Notes under the pieces: generated by a model
Database searches by the model: none
Seen by the model: the letters and a program-made list of their open reading frames with translations, nothing else
Told to the model about the DNA's origin: nothing
Assembly: GCA_020161065.1 (NCBI GenBank)
Contig: JAIUPH010000007.1
Location: 248,001-312,000 of the forward strand
Source: Pseudomonadota bacterium
GTDB taxonomy: Bacteria > Pseudomonadota > Gammaproteobacteria > Burkholderiales > Burkholderiaceae_C
Direction of reading: 5' to 3'
DNA: 64,000 nucleotides
Program-made: the position numbers and the translations under genes
In this document: one piece after another, positions 26,115-34,479 of the stretch
Position numbering within the stretch: position 1 is the first letter of the stretch
Layout: each line of letters opens with the position of its first letter

Positions 26115-26201
26115 GGACTTCTCCTGCAGGCGGTGGACGGTGGCGGGCTGCTTCGTCACGAAGCGCCGCCCGGCCTCGGCATGGTAGCCGCCGGCGCTGC
26201 C

Positions 26202-26249
26202 ACTGCACCCGCCACCGCACCCGCCACCGCACCCGTCACCGCAAACGCT
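26202..26249. repeat. 12-bp tandem repeat across an acyl-CoA dehydrogenase stop codon
   Basis: ACTGCACCCGCC, ACCGCACCCGCC, ACCGCACCCGTC and ACCGCAAACGCT follow one another (26202-26249). The stop codon of the minus-strand dehydrogenase (26236-26238) lies in the third unit. The array fills the gap towards the DUF2889 gene. Confidence 0.8.
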
Positions 26250-27396
26250 TCTCCAGATCCCGCGCGATCAGCTCCTTCATGATCTCGTTGGTGCCGGCCA
26301 GGATGCGGTGGATGCGCACGTTCTGGTACAGGCGTGCAATCGGATACTCCGTCATGTAGCCGGCGCCGCCGTGGAGCTGCAGGCATTCGTCGACCACCTT
26401 GCCGCAGGCGTCGGTGGTCCACCACTTGGCCTTGGCGGCGGTGGCGGCGTCCAGCGTGCCGTCGATCAGCCGTTGCACGCAGTGGTCGATGAAGGCGCCG
26501 GCCAGCGAGACCATGGTGTCGCATTCCGCCAGCTTGAAGCGGGTGTTCTGCATCGCCAGCAGGCTTTGCCCGAAGACCTGGCGCTGCGCGGTGAAGGCCA
26601 GCGTCTCCTCGACCGCGCGCTCCATGCACGCGAACGACGACAGCGCGGTGATCAGCCGCTCGCGCGACAGTTCCTTCATCAACTGCTTGAAGCCCTGGCC
26701 TTCCTCGGGGCCCAGCAGGTTGGCCACCGGCACGCGCAGCTCGTCGAAGAACAGCTCGGCCGTGTCCTGCGAGTGCAGGCCGATCTTCGACAACGTGCGC
26801 CCGCGGCGGAAGCCGGCTTCGACCTGGTCGGTCTCGACGACGACGATGGAGACGCCGCGCGCGCCCTGGCCGGGGTCGGTCTTCAGCACCAGGCAGATCA
26901 GGTTGGCGCTGCTGCCGTTGGTGATGTAGGTCTTGGCGCCGTTGATCACGTAGTGGTCGCCGTCGCGCCGCGCGTGGGTGCGGATGCTTTGCAGGTCCGA
27001 GCCGGTGCCGGGCTCGGTCATCGCCAGGCCGCCGATCAGCTCGCCGCGCGCCATCTTCGGCAGCCATTGCAGCTTCTGCGCTTCGCTGCCGAAGTTCTTC
27101 AGGTAGTGCGCGACGATGCCGCTGTGCACCGAGTTGCCGAGGCCGCCGCACAGCAGGCGGATCGGCTCCGAGAGGATGACCGCTTCGTGCAGGAAGCTGC
27201 CACCGCCGCCGCCGTATTGCTCGGGGATGCCGGGCAGCAGCAAGCCGGCTTCGGCCGCCTTGAACCACGCGTCGCGGTCCACGCATTGCTGCTGCGCCCA
27301 GCGCTCTTCGTTGGGCAGCAGCTCGGCCAGGCAGAAGCGGCGCACGCTCTCGCGCAGGCTCTCCAGCTCGGCGGTCATCCAGGTGTGCTGGTACAT
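26236..27396 (-). CDS. Acyl-CoA dehydrogenase
   Basis: A 386-residue FAD-dependent acyl-CoA dehydrogenase. The N-terminal helical domain, the FAD motifs GGLAMTEPGTGSDLQS and YITNGSSANL, and the C-terminal QLHGGAGYMTEYPIARLYQN are clear. At the medium-chain Glu position (E-G-T) the sequence has LAGTNEIM, so the catalytic base is probably the Glu in LSRERLITA, as in isovaleryl- and long-chain-type enzymes. ATG 27396 begins MYQHTWMT. It is followed by the DUF2889 gene and preceded by a Bug gene in the same unit. Substrate unknown. Confidence 0.9.
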   Translation of the reverse strand: MYQHTWMTAELESLRESVRRFCLAELLPNEERWAQQQCVDRDAWFKAAEAGLLLPGIPEQYGGGGGSFLHEAVILSEPIRLLCGGLGNSVHSGIVAHYLKNFGSEAQKLQWLPKMARGELIGGLAMTEPGTGSDLQSIRTHARRDGDHYVINGAKTYITNGSSANLICLVLKTDPGQGARGVSIVVVETDQVEAGFRRGRTLSKIGLHSQDTAELFFDELRVPVANLLGPEEGQGFKQLMKELSRERLITALSSFACMERAVEETLAFTAQRQVFGQSLLAMQNTRFKLAECDTMVSLAGAFIDHCVQRLIDGTLDAATAAKAKWWTTDACGKVVDECLQLHGGAGYMTEYPIARLYQNVRIHRILAGTNEIMKELIARDLEKRLR

Positions 27397-27410
27397 GGCG
27401 GCCCCGGCGC

Positions 27411-28394
27411 TCACTGCGGCTTGATGTCGACCGCCTTGCTGTTGGCGACCCATTCGTCGTGCGCCTTGCGCATCACGGCCAGGAAGTCGGCCGGCGTGCT
27501 GGGCGAGGTGGGCTCCAGCGCCAGCGCGGCCAGGCGCTCGCGCGTCTCGGGGAGTTGCGAGATGCGGTTGAATTCGCGGTTGAGTCGCTCGATCACTGCT
27601 GGCGGCGTGCCCGCCGGGGCGAAGAAGCCGGCGAACGATTCGTTGCCGATGCCCTGGTAGCCCAGCTCCTTGAAGGTGGGCAGCTGCGGCAGCAGGTGCA
27701 GCCGCTGGTTGCCGCTGACGGCCAGCACGCGCACGCGGCCGTCGTCGAACTGCTTGGCCGCGGCGCCGGAGATCACGCCGCCTTGCACGCGGCCCGACAT
27801 CAGGTCGGGCATCAGCGGCGCCTCGCCCTTGTAGGGCACGTGCACGAGGCTCAAGCCCGCCTGCTTGGCCAGCAGCTCGATGAAGTAGTGCGAGCTGGAG
27901 GCGTGCCCGATGGTGCCGTAGGTCATCGGCTCGCGCGCGGCCTTGGCGGCGGCCGTGAAGTCGGCCAGCGTCTTGACGGGCGAGCTGCCCGGCACCGCCA
28001 GGATGGCGTACAGCTCGTAGGTGCGGTGCACCGGCGCGAAGTCCTTGAAGGGGTCGTACTTGACGTTCTGCAGCAGCACCGCGTTGGAGACGATGGCCGT
28101 CATGTTGAACAGCAGCGTGTAGCCGTCGGCCGGCGCGCGCGCCGCCTCCTGCGTGGCCAGCATGGTGTTGACGCCGGGCTTGTTCTCGATCACGAAGGGC
28201 TGGCCCAGGCTGGCCTCGGCCTTTTGCGCGTAGTAGCGCACCACGGCGTCGGTCTGGCCGCCGGCCGGCACCGGCACTAGCACGCGGATGGGCTTGATCG
28301 GCCAGGCCGGGCTTTGCGCGGCGGCGACCATCGGCAGCGTGATCATCGGCAGCGTGGCCAGCGCGGCCAGCAGGGTGCGGCGGAACGGGTTCAT
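27411..28394 (-). CDS. Bug/TctC-family receptor
   Basis: A 327-residue periplasmic receptor with signal peptide MNPFRRTLLAALATLPM cleaved near VAAAQSP. Family motifs: WPIKPIRVLVPVPAGGQTD, VIENKPGVNTM and ADGYTLLFN; the C terminus is VDIKPQ. The ATG overlaps the stop of the enoyl-CoA hydratase upstream (ATGA), so it is translated from the same acyl-CoA operon. That makes an uptake or sensing role for the operon substrate likely. Confidence 0.92.
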   Translation of the reverse strand: MNPFRRTLLAALATLPMITLPMVAAAQSPAWPIKPIRVLVPVPAGGQTDAVVRYYAQKAEASLGQPFVIENKPGVNTMLATQEAARAPADGYTLLFNMTAIVSNAVLLQNVKYDPFKDFAPVHRTYELYAILAVPGSSPVKTLADFTAAAKAAREPMTYGTIGHASSSHYFIELLAKQAGLSLVHVPYKGEAPLMPDLMSGRVQGGVISGAAAKQFDDGRVRVLAVSGNQRLHLLPQLPTFKELGYQGIGNESFAGFFAPAGTPPAVIERLNREFNRISQLPETRERLAALALEPTSPSTPADFLAVMRKAHDEWVANSKAVDIKPQ

Positions 28395-29209
28395 GCGTCG
28401 TCTCCGGGGTCGTTGTGGTGTGGTGGCGGAAAGCCGGTGTACGGCGGCGCGCGGCGCGCCAGCATCGCCTCCAGCGCCTGCAGCGGCTCGGGCGATGCAA
28501 AGGCGGCGGCCTGGCTGGCGGCTTCCAGCGCAAAGAGGCTGGCGCGGTCGCTGTCCAGCGAGACGTTGAGCGCGGCCTTGGTCAGCGCCACCGCGGCCGG
28601 CGCGGCCTGCGTCAGGCTCTCGGCGATGGCGCGGGCGCGCGCTTCCAGCGCGGCGCTGTCGTGCACTTCCAGCACGATGCCCAGCGCCTGGGCCTCGGCG
28701 GCGTCGATCTCGCGCGCCGACAGCATCAGCTCCTTGGCGCGCTGCAGGCCCACGATGCGCGGCAACAGGTACAGCGGGCCGATGTCGGGCACCAGCCCGA
28801 GCTTGAGGTACGACATCGCGAAGCGCGCCTGCGGCGAGGCGAGCACGATGTCGGCCATCAGCGCCAGCGCGAAGCCGGCGCCGTAGGCCGGGCCGTCGAC
28901 GACGGCGATCAGCGGCCGCGTCAGCGTCAGCAAATCGTTGGCCAGGCGCAGGCCCGAGCTGACGCGCTGCTGCCAGTAGGCCGGGCCGGCGCCGGCGTTG
29001 GCTTTGAGCATCGGCAGGTTGCCGCCGGCGCAAAAGGCACCCGGGCTGCCGGCGAGCACCAGCACGCGCACCGCGGGGTCTTCGCGCACCCGGGCCAGCA
29101 CGTCCATCAGTTCGGCGCGCAGCTCGGTGTCGAATGGGTTGCGCTTCTGCGGCCGCGCCAGGCGGATCCAGCCGACGCCCTGGCTGACTTCGAAAGTGAG
29201 CGTATCCAT
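28391..29209 (-). CDS. Enoyl-CoA hydratase/isomerase family protein
   Basis: A 272-residue crotonase-fold protein. The oxyanion-hole segments are GAFCAGGNLPML and GPAYGAGFALALMAD. At the first catalytic Glu of hydratases the sequence has FAMSYLKLGL, but an Asp follows in VPDIGPLYLLPRIVG, the layout of isomerase and PaaG-like crotonases. It is therefore more likely an isomerase or other crotonase than a true hydratase. ATG 29209 follows the DUF35 gene after eight bases. Confidence 0.85.
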   Translation of the reverse strand: MDTLTFEVSQGVGWIRLARPQKRNPFDTELRAELMDVLARVREDPAVRVLVLAGSPGAFCAGGNLPMLKANAGAGPAYWQQRVSSGLRLANDLLTLTRPLIAVVDGPAYGAGFALALMADIVLASPQARFAMSYLKLGLVPDIGPLYLLPRIVGLQRAKELMLSAREIDAAEAQALGIVLEVHDSAALEARARAIAESLTQAAPAAVALTKAALNVSLDSDRASLFALEAASQAAAFASPEPLQALEAMLARRAPPYTGFPPPHHNDPGDDA

Positions 29210-29217
29210 CGTCGGGC

Positions 29218-29616
29218 TCAGGCCGGGGTGAACATCGGCACCGGCTGGCCGCCGTCGTCGGGCTTGAAGGTGAGCCTCACCTTCTGGCCGATGCGCAGCT
29301 CGTCGAGGTCGCAGTCGACGATGTTGCTCATCATCGTCACGCCTTCGTCGAGCTGGACCCAGGCCAGCGCGTAGGCGATGGGCCCGGCGCGCCGCGTGAC
29401 GCTGAGGCTGTAGATCTCGCCCGTGCCCTGGGCGTCGACCCACTCGGTGTCGCCCTGGCAGAAGGGGCACACCGGGCGCGGGTACCAGTGCGGCCGGCGG
29501 CAGGCGGTGCAGCGGCGCAGCTTGAGCACGCCTTCGCGCGCGGCGGCCCAGTAGGGCTCGGTGGCGGCGTCGACGACGACCTTGCCGAGCGGGCGGTCTT
29601 GGGATGGGGTGCTCAT
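29218..29616 (-). CDS. DUF35 OB-fold/zinc-ribbon acyl-CoA-associated protein
   Basis: A 132-residue protein. A zinc ribbon with two C-x2-C pairs (CTACRR and CPFCQG, about residues 36-54) precedes an OB-fold. Such proteins bind and stabilise thiolase-like or aldolase enzymes; ChsH2 with Ltp2 in steroid side-chain removal is the best-known example. It lies five bases after the thiolase-like gene upstream, so a complex with that protein is likely. No catalytic function of its own is expected. Confidence 0.87.
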   Translation of the reverse strand: MSTPSQDRPLGKVVVDAATEPYWAAAREGVLKLRRCTACRRPHWYPRPVCPFCQGDTEWVDAQGTGEIYSLSVTRRAGPIAYALAWVQLDEGVTMMSNIVDCDLDELRIGQKVRLTFKPDDGGQPVPMFTPA

Positions 29617-29620
29617 CGCG

Positions 29621-30787
29621 TCATTGCCTTTCGAGGATCAGCGTGGCCGAGCCGTGGCGCGTGCCCAGCATGCCGCCGGTGCCGTGGGCCAGCGCCAGCG
29701 CGCAGTTCTTCACCTGCACCGCCGGGTGGGCCTCGCCGCGCAACTGGCGCACGGCCTCGATCACCTTGGTCATGCCGCCGCGGTTGGCCGGGTGGTTGTT
29801 GCACAGGCCGCCGCCGTCGGTGTTGAAGGGCAGCTGGCCGACGCCGCTGATCAGGTTGCCGTCGGCGACGAAGCGGCCGCCGTCACCCTTCTCGCAGAAG
29901 CCCAGGTCTTCCAGCGCGATCAGCACGCTGATGGTGAAGCTGTCGTAGATCGACGCGTACTGGATGTCCGACGGCCTCACGCCGGCCTCGGCGAAAGCCG
30001 TCGCGCCGCTGAAGCGCGCCGCCGACCACGTGAGGTCGACGTGGCCGCCCAGCGTGCCCTTGATGGCCTCGCCGGCGCCCAGCACGTTGACGACCGGGCG
30101 CTTCAGCGACTTCGCGATGTCGGGGTGCACGACCACCAGCGCGCCGCCGCCGTCGCTGACGACGCAGCAGTCCAGCCGGTGCAGCGGGTCGGCGATCAGC
30201 GGCGAATCGAGCACGTCCTGCACGGTCACCGTCTCGCGCAGCATCGCATTCGGGTTGTGCTGCGCGTGCGCGGCGGCGGCCACCTTGATCCAGGCCAGCT
30301 GCTCGGCCGTGGTGCCGTACTCGTGCATGTGGCGCGCCGCGGCCAGCGCGTAGACGTTGACGGTGACCGGGCCGTAAGGCATCTCCCAGGGCACGTCGGG
30401 CGTGGTGTTGGTCACCAGGCGCGGCGCGGTGCCGCTGCTGCCTTCGCTGCGCGGGCGGCCGGCCAGCGTGATCAGCGCCACCCGGCAGCGGCCTTCGGCG
30501 ATGGCCTGCGCCGCGTGCGACACGTGGATCAGGTAGGCCGAGCCGCCGGTGTCGGTGGTGTCGACGTGGCGCAGCTTCAGGCCCAGGTAGTCGGCCATGC
30601 TGTTGGCGCCGAGGCCGGGCGCGTCGCCGGCGCAGAAGTAGCCGTCGACGTCGGCCAGCGTCAGCCCGGCGTCGGCCAGCGCGCCGCGCGCCACCTCGGC
30701 ATGCAGCTGGGCCACGGTCTTGTCGGGCGCCTTGCGCGTCGGGTGCTCGAAGGCGCCGGCGATGCAGGCTTTGCGCGGGGTGGGCAT
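29621..30787 (-). CDS. Thiolase-superfamily (SCP-x/lipid-transfer type) protein without nucleophilic Cys
   Basis: A 388-residue thiolase-fold protein. Where thiolases have the nucleophilic Cys loop it reads VDTTDTGGSAYLIH, with no Cys; the C-terminal half has LPFNTDGGGLCNNHPANRGG and LAHGTGGMLG. This is the pattern of non-thiolytic SCP-x-like proteins such as the retro-aldolase Ltp2, which works together with a DUF35 protein. A DUF35 gene follows directly. Retro-aldol cleavage of a beta-hydroxyacyl-CoA is thus a reasonable but unproven role. It is first in a minus-strand operon with DUF35, crotonase, Bug, dehydrogenase and DUF2889 genes. Confidence 0.87.
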   Translation of the reverse strand: MPTPRKACIAGAFEHPTRKAPDKTVAQLHAEVARGALADAGLTLADVDGYFCAGDAPGLGANSMADYLGLKLRHVDTTDTGGSAYLIHVSHAAQAIAEGRCRVALITLAGRPRSEGSSGTAPRLVTNTTPDVPWEMPYGPVTVNVYALAAARHMHEYGTTAEQLAWIKVAAAAHAQHNPNAMLRETVTVQDVLDSPLIADPLHRLDCCVVSDGGGALVVVHPDIAKSLKRPVVNVLGAGEAIKGTLGGHVDLTWSAARFSGATAFAEAGVRPSDIQYASIYDSFTISVLIALEDLGFCEKGDGGRFVADGNLISGVGQLPFNTDGGGLCNNHPANRGGMTKVIEAVRQLRGEAHPAVQVKNCALALAHGTGGMLGTRHGSATLILERQ

Positions 30788-30801
30788 AGGGGTTTCGCGT
30801 G

Positions 30802-30844
30802 TTGACGGCGGGTGGACGCCAAATCTATCATTGGTTCAACCATC
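30802..30844. promoter_or_regulatory. Divergent promoter with FadR-type operator (site A)
   Basis: For the plus strand, TTGACG (30802-30807), 18 bases and TATCAT (30826-30831) are followed directly by the perfect palindrome TGGTTCAACCA (30832-30842). The region also separates the divergent thiolase-like operon. The palindrome matches the TGGTNNNACCA shape bound by FadR/PdhR-type GntR proteins. Confidence 0.65.
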
Positions 30845-30865
30845 ACACAACCGAGAAATGCCTTC

Positions 30866-31642
30866 ATGACTGCTCCCCTCGTCTCGCTGGCCGGCCGCAC
30901 CGTCGTCGTCACCGGCGCGGCCCAAGGCATCGGCCGCGCCATCACCGAACTGGTGATCGAGCTCGGCGGCAACGCCGTCGCGCTGGACATGAACGGCGAC
31001 ACGCTGGCCGCCGCGCTGCAAGGCCTGCCGGCAGACCGCGTGCTGGCGGTGGTCGGCAGCGTCACCGACGCGGCGCTGGCCGCCAAGACGGTGGTCGACG
31101 CGGTGGCCCGCTTCGGCGCCGTGCACGGCCTGGTCAACAACGCCGGCATCACGCGGCCGGCGATGATCGACAAGATGACGGCCGAGCAGTGGCAGCAGGT
31201 GATCGACGTGCACCTCACCGGCAGCTTCCACTGGACGCAGGCGGTGGGCCGCCACCTGCTGCAGCGCGCCAAGGGCGGCGACGCCAGCGGCGGCGCCATC
31301 GTCAACATCTCGTCGGACGCCGGGCGCAAGGGCTCGATCGGCCAGATCAACTACGCCGCGGCTAAGGCCGGCATGCTGGGCATGACGATGACCGCGGCGC
31401 GCGAATGGGGCAAGTTCAACATCCGCGCCAACTCGGTGTGCTTCGGCCTGGTGGAAACGCCGATGACCGAGGTGGTGCGCAGCGACAAGTTCCGCGACAC
31501 CATGCTGGCGCAGATCCCGATGGGCCGCTGGGCGCAGCCCGAGGAAGTGGTGAAGACGGTGTGCTTCCTGCTGTCCGACGCGGCCGGCTACATCACCGGC
31601 CAGCATCTCGCGGTCAACGGCGGCTTCCACATCAGCTTGTGA
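30866..31642 (+). CDS. SDR-family oxidoreductase (3-hydroxyacyl-CoA dehydrogenase/FabG-like)
   Basis: A 258-residue classical short-chain dehydrogenase. The NAD(P) loop GAAQGIG, the LVNNAGITRP motif, catalytic Ser in NISSDAG and Tyr-Lys in INYAAAKAG, and a C-terminal VNGGFHISL are in place. An Asp after strand 2 (ALDMNGDT) favours NAD. It probably oxidises a 3-hydroxyacyl-CoA. ATG 30866 lies behind promoter/operator site A; an upstream ATG at 30812 would overlap the promoter. Confidence 0.9.
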   Translation: MTAPLVSLAGRTVVVTGAAQGIGRAITELVIELGGNAVALDMNGDTLAAALQGLPADRVLAVVGSVTDAALAAKTVVDAVARFGAVHGLVNNAGITRPAMIDKMTAEQWQQVIDVHLTGSFHWTQAVGRHLLQRAKGGDASGGAIVNISSDAGRKGSIGQINYAAAKAGMLGMTMTAAREWGKFNIRANSVCFGLVETPMTEVVRSDKFRDTMLAQIPMGRWAQPEEVVKTVCFLLSDAAGYITGQHLAVNGGFHISL

Positions 31643-31751
31643 GCGCCCTCGGGTCCAGGCGGGTGGCACGGCACGCTTGGCAAGGGGGATCCAGTCTCGA
31701 GCGGGCCGCGCGCTGGCCTTCGACGACCGCGCGCTTTGAAAGGAACGCAGC

Positions 31752-32798
31752 ATGTACATGCCCCCCGGCACCCGATTGAAGCTGGACCCGCAGGACGAGT
31801 ACACGCACCCGCCCGAAGCCGCGGGCAACTACAACGAGAGCATGTACTTCAACGCCTTCGACAGCGCGCGCGGCATCGGGCTGTGGCTGCGCCTGGGCAA
31901 CCGGCCCAACGAAGGCCATGCCGAGATGAGCGTCTGCGTCTACCTGCCCGACGGCCGCGTCGGCTTCATGTTCGCGCGGCCGGCGATCGAGCACAACCGC
32001 GAGATGGCCGCCGCCGGCATGCGCTTCGAGGTGGTCGAGCCCTTCAAGCGCCTGCGCGTCAGCTACCGCGGCGAGCTGCTGCTGATGGACGACCCGATGG
32101 CGATGGCCGACCCGAGCAGTGCCTTCAAACGTTATCCGAAGAAGCCGGCGACGATCGAGCTGGACTTCGAAGGCGTGTCGCCGATGCACGGCGGCGAGAT
32201 CGTCAACCTCGACGGCAGCCCCTGGGCGCTGGACCCCGAGCAGTCGGTCTACCGCGGCCACACCGAGCAGAACGTGGCGGTCAACGGCTTCGTCGAGGTC
32301 GACGGCACGCGCCACGAGCTGCGCCACGGCACCGGCTACCGCGACAAGTCCTGGGGCCCGCGGCACTGGCACAGCTTCAGCTGGTACAAATGGCTGCCGG
32401 TGACCTTCAGCCGCGACTTCGGCGTGCTGCTGTCGATCAAGCCGGTCGGCGGCAAGGCACTGCCGGTCAGCGGCAACGTGCTGCGCGGCGGCGTCTACGA
32501 GCCGGTGCTGGACGGCCGAATCGAGACCGACTACGACGCGCAGTACGTGCCGCGCGGCCTGACCGCGTGGGTCAAGACGGCGCAGGGCGAGTACACCATC
32601 ACCGGCCGCGTACTGACCACCGTGCCGCTGCGCCACAAGCTGCGCGGCGCGGCGGACTTCAGCCGCTACACGCGCATCACCGAAAGCATCAGCGAATACC
32701 GCTGCGGCGACCGGCGCGTGCTGGGCATGACCGAATACTGCGACGTGATGGCAGGCGGCGTGCCGCTGTCGGTCAGCGAGCAGCAGGCGGCCGCATGA
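31752..32798 (+). CDS. Conserved protein of unknown function (possibly DUF7064/DUF7065)
   Basis: A 348-residue soluble protein without signal peptide. It is rich in beta-strand-like segments and aromatic residues, including GTGYRDKSWGPRHWHSF, SWYKWLPVTFSR and the early FNAFDSARGIGLWLRLG. The pattern resembles large lipocalin/AttH-like proteins found in actinobacterial and betaproteobacterial terpenoid or steroid gene clusters. I do not recognise a catalytic motif. ATG 31752 follows GAAAGGAAC. The ATGA overlap with the crotonase gene ties it to acyl-CoA metabolism. It may bind a hydrophobic intermediate. Confidence 0.65.
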   Translation: MYMPPGTRLKLDPQDEYTHPPEAAGNYNESMYFNAFDSARGIGLWLRLGNRPNEGHAEMSVCVYLPDGRVGFMFARPAIEHNREMAAAGMRFEVVEPFKRLRVSYRGELLLMDDPMAMADPSSAFKRYPKKPATIELDFEGVSPMHGGEIVNLDGSPWALDPEQSVYRGHTEQNVAVNGFVEVDGTRHELRHGTGYRDKSWGPRHWHSFSWYKWLPVTFSRDFGVLLSIKPVGGKALPVSGNVLRGGVYEPVLDGRIETDYDAQYVPRGLTAWVKTAQGEYTITGRVLTTVPLRHKLRGAADFSRYTRITESISEYRCGDRRVLGMTEYCDVMAGGVPLSVSEQQAAA

Positions 32799-33616
32799 GT
32801 TCGCTGGAAACGCTGCAGATCGACGCGGCCGACGGCGTCGTCACCGTCACGCTGAACCGCCCCGGCGCGAAGAACGCGCTGTCGCCGCAGATGGCCGACG
32901 AGCTGACGGCGGCGCTACGCGCACTGCGTGCCGACGAGGCCGTGCGCGCCATCGTGCTGGCCGGCGCCGGCGGCGACTTCTGCGCCGGCGGCGACGTCAA
33001 GGGCATGGGCAGCGGCGGTCCGCGCAGCCCCGAGCAGCGGCGCGCGCTGATGCGGCGCTACCGCGAGCTGACGCTGGCGCTGACCGGGCTGGACAAGCCG
33101 CTGGTCGGCGCGCTGGACGGCGTGGCCTATGGCGCGGGCCTGAGCATCGCGCTGACGGCCGACCTCGTGCTGGTGAGCCGCCGCGTGCGCTGCGCGATGG
33201 TCTTCCACCGCATCGGCCTAGTGCCCGACTGCGGCGCCTGGTACACGCTGCCGCGCGTCGTCGGCCTGCAGCGCGCGAAAGAGCTGATCTACTCGGCGCG
33301 CGAGTTCGGCGCCGACGAGGCGCTGCGCATGGGCCTGGCGCTGGAAGTGCTGGCACCGGAGCAACTGCTGCCGCGTGCGCAGGCGCTGGCGCGCAGCCTG
33401 GCCGACGGGCCGGCGCTGGCCTTCAGTTTGTCGAAGCAGGCGCTGAATGCCTCGCTGCAAAGCGATCTGACCGCCATGTTGGACCTGGAGGCGGCGGCGC
33501 AAGCCATTGCCGGCGGCAGCGAATACAACGCCGACGCGCTGCGCCGCTTTGCAGCGCGCGAGCCGGCACGGCTGCGGTGGCCGGCTGCTCCTTCCTCTTC
33601 AGCGAACGAAGCATGA
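32795..33616 (+). CDS. Enoyl-CoA hydratase/isomerase family protein
   Basis: A 273-residue crotonase with GDFCAGGDVKGM and GVAYGAGLSIALTAD forming the oxyanion hole. As in the protein at 28391, the catalytic region is VFHRIGLVPDCGAWYTLPRVVG, with Asp but not the first hydratase Glu, and RAKELIYSAREF follows. It therefore belongs to the isomerase-like branch; the two paralogues are clearly related. It overlaps the genes on both sides by four bases. Confidence 0.88.
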   Translation: MSSLETLQIDAADGVVTVTLNRPGAKNALSPQMADELTAALRALRADEAVRAIVLAGAGGDFCAGGDVKGMGSGGPRSPEQRRALMRRYRELTLALTGLDKPLVGALDGVAYGAGLSIALTADLVLVSRRVRCAMVFHRIGLVPDCGAWYTLPRVVGLQRAKELIYSAREFGADEALRMGLALEVLAPEQLLPRAQALARSLADGPALAFSLSKQALNASLQSDLTAMLDLEAAAQAIAGGSEYNADALRRFAAREPARLRWPAAPSSSANEA

Positions 33617-34479
33617 TCGACTACGAACGAACCAAGGCCTGGCGCAGCGCCGACGTGCGCCACGCCTACACCACGCGCGACACCATCCTCTACGCGCTGG
33701 GCCTGGGCGCCGGGCAGAACCCGACCGACGCCGCCGAGCTGCGCCTGTGCTACGAGCGTGACCTGCTCGCGCTGCCGACGATGGCCGCGGTGCTGGCCTC
33801 GCCGGGCTTCTGGATGCGCGATCGCAACGAGCTGGGCATCGACTTCGTCAAGCTGGTGCACGGCGAGCAGGCGGTGACGATCCACCGCCCGCTGCCGGTG
33901 GCCGGCACGCTGGTCGGCGTGAGCCGCGTCACGCGCATCGTCGACAAGGGCGAAGGCAAGGGCGCGGTGATGTCGGTGGAAAGGCGGCTAACGGATGAAT
34001 CAGATGGTGCACTGGTCGCCACCGCCGAGCAGACGCTGTTCCTGCGCGGCGACGGCGGCTTCTCCAAGAACGGCGGCGGCGACGAGCCCGGCCCGCCGCC
34101 GCCGGCCACGCCCGAGACCGCGCCCGAGTTCACGCTGGACCTGGCGACGCGGCCCGAAGCCGCGCTGATCTACCGCCTCTCGGGCGACATCAACCCGCTG
34201 CACGTGGACCCCGGCTTTGCCGCCAAGGCCGGCTTCCCGCGGCCCATCCTGCACGGGCTGGCCACCTACGGCGTGGCCTGCCGCGCGATCGTCAAGGGCT
34301 TCTGCGGCGACGACCCCACGCGCCTGAAGCGCTTCAGCGCGCGGCTGACCTCGCCGGTGTTCCCGGGCGAGACGCTGCGCGTCGAGGCCTGGCGAAGCGG
34401 CGAAGGGGCAGTGGCTTTCCGCTGCCGCGTCGTCGAGCGCGACCTCGTCGTGCTGGCCAACGGGCAGGCGCTGCTATGA
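33613..34479 (+). CDS. MaoC/hydratase 2-type double-hotdog enoyl-CoA hydratase
   Basis: A 288-residue protein with the N-terminal and C-terminal hotdog halves of eukaryotic-type hydratase 2. The catalytic motif is intact: YRLSGDINPLHVDPGFAAKA with Asp and His, followed by PILHGLATYG. It should hydrate trans-2-enoyl-CoA to (R)-3-hydroxyacyl-CoA. ATG 33613 overlaps the crotonase stop; the frame continues upstream but only as read-through. It is co-translated with a crotonase and a quinone oxidoreductase. Confidence 0.9.
   Translation: MIDYERTKAWRSADVRHAYTTRDTILYALGLGAGQNPTDAAELRLCYERDLLALPTMAAVLASPGFWMRDRNELGIDFVKLVHGEQAVTIHRPLPVAGTLVGVSRVTRIVDKGEGKGAVMSVERRLTDESDGALVATAEQTLFLRGDGGFSKNGGGDEPGPPPPATPETAPEFTLDLATRPEAALIYRLSGDINPLHVDPGFAAKAGFPRPILHGLATYGVACRAIVKGFCGDDPTRLKRFSARLTSPVFPGETLRVEAWRSGEGAVAFRCRVVERDLVVLANGQALL

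Noticed and set aside
26202-26249. Possible CRISPR or attachment-site repeat
   Set aside because: Units are 12 bp, directly adjacent and without spacers; there is no cas gene, integrase or tRNA nearby.
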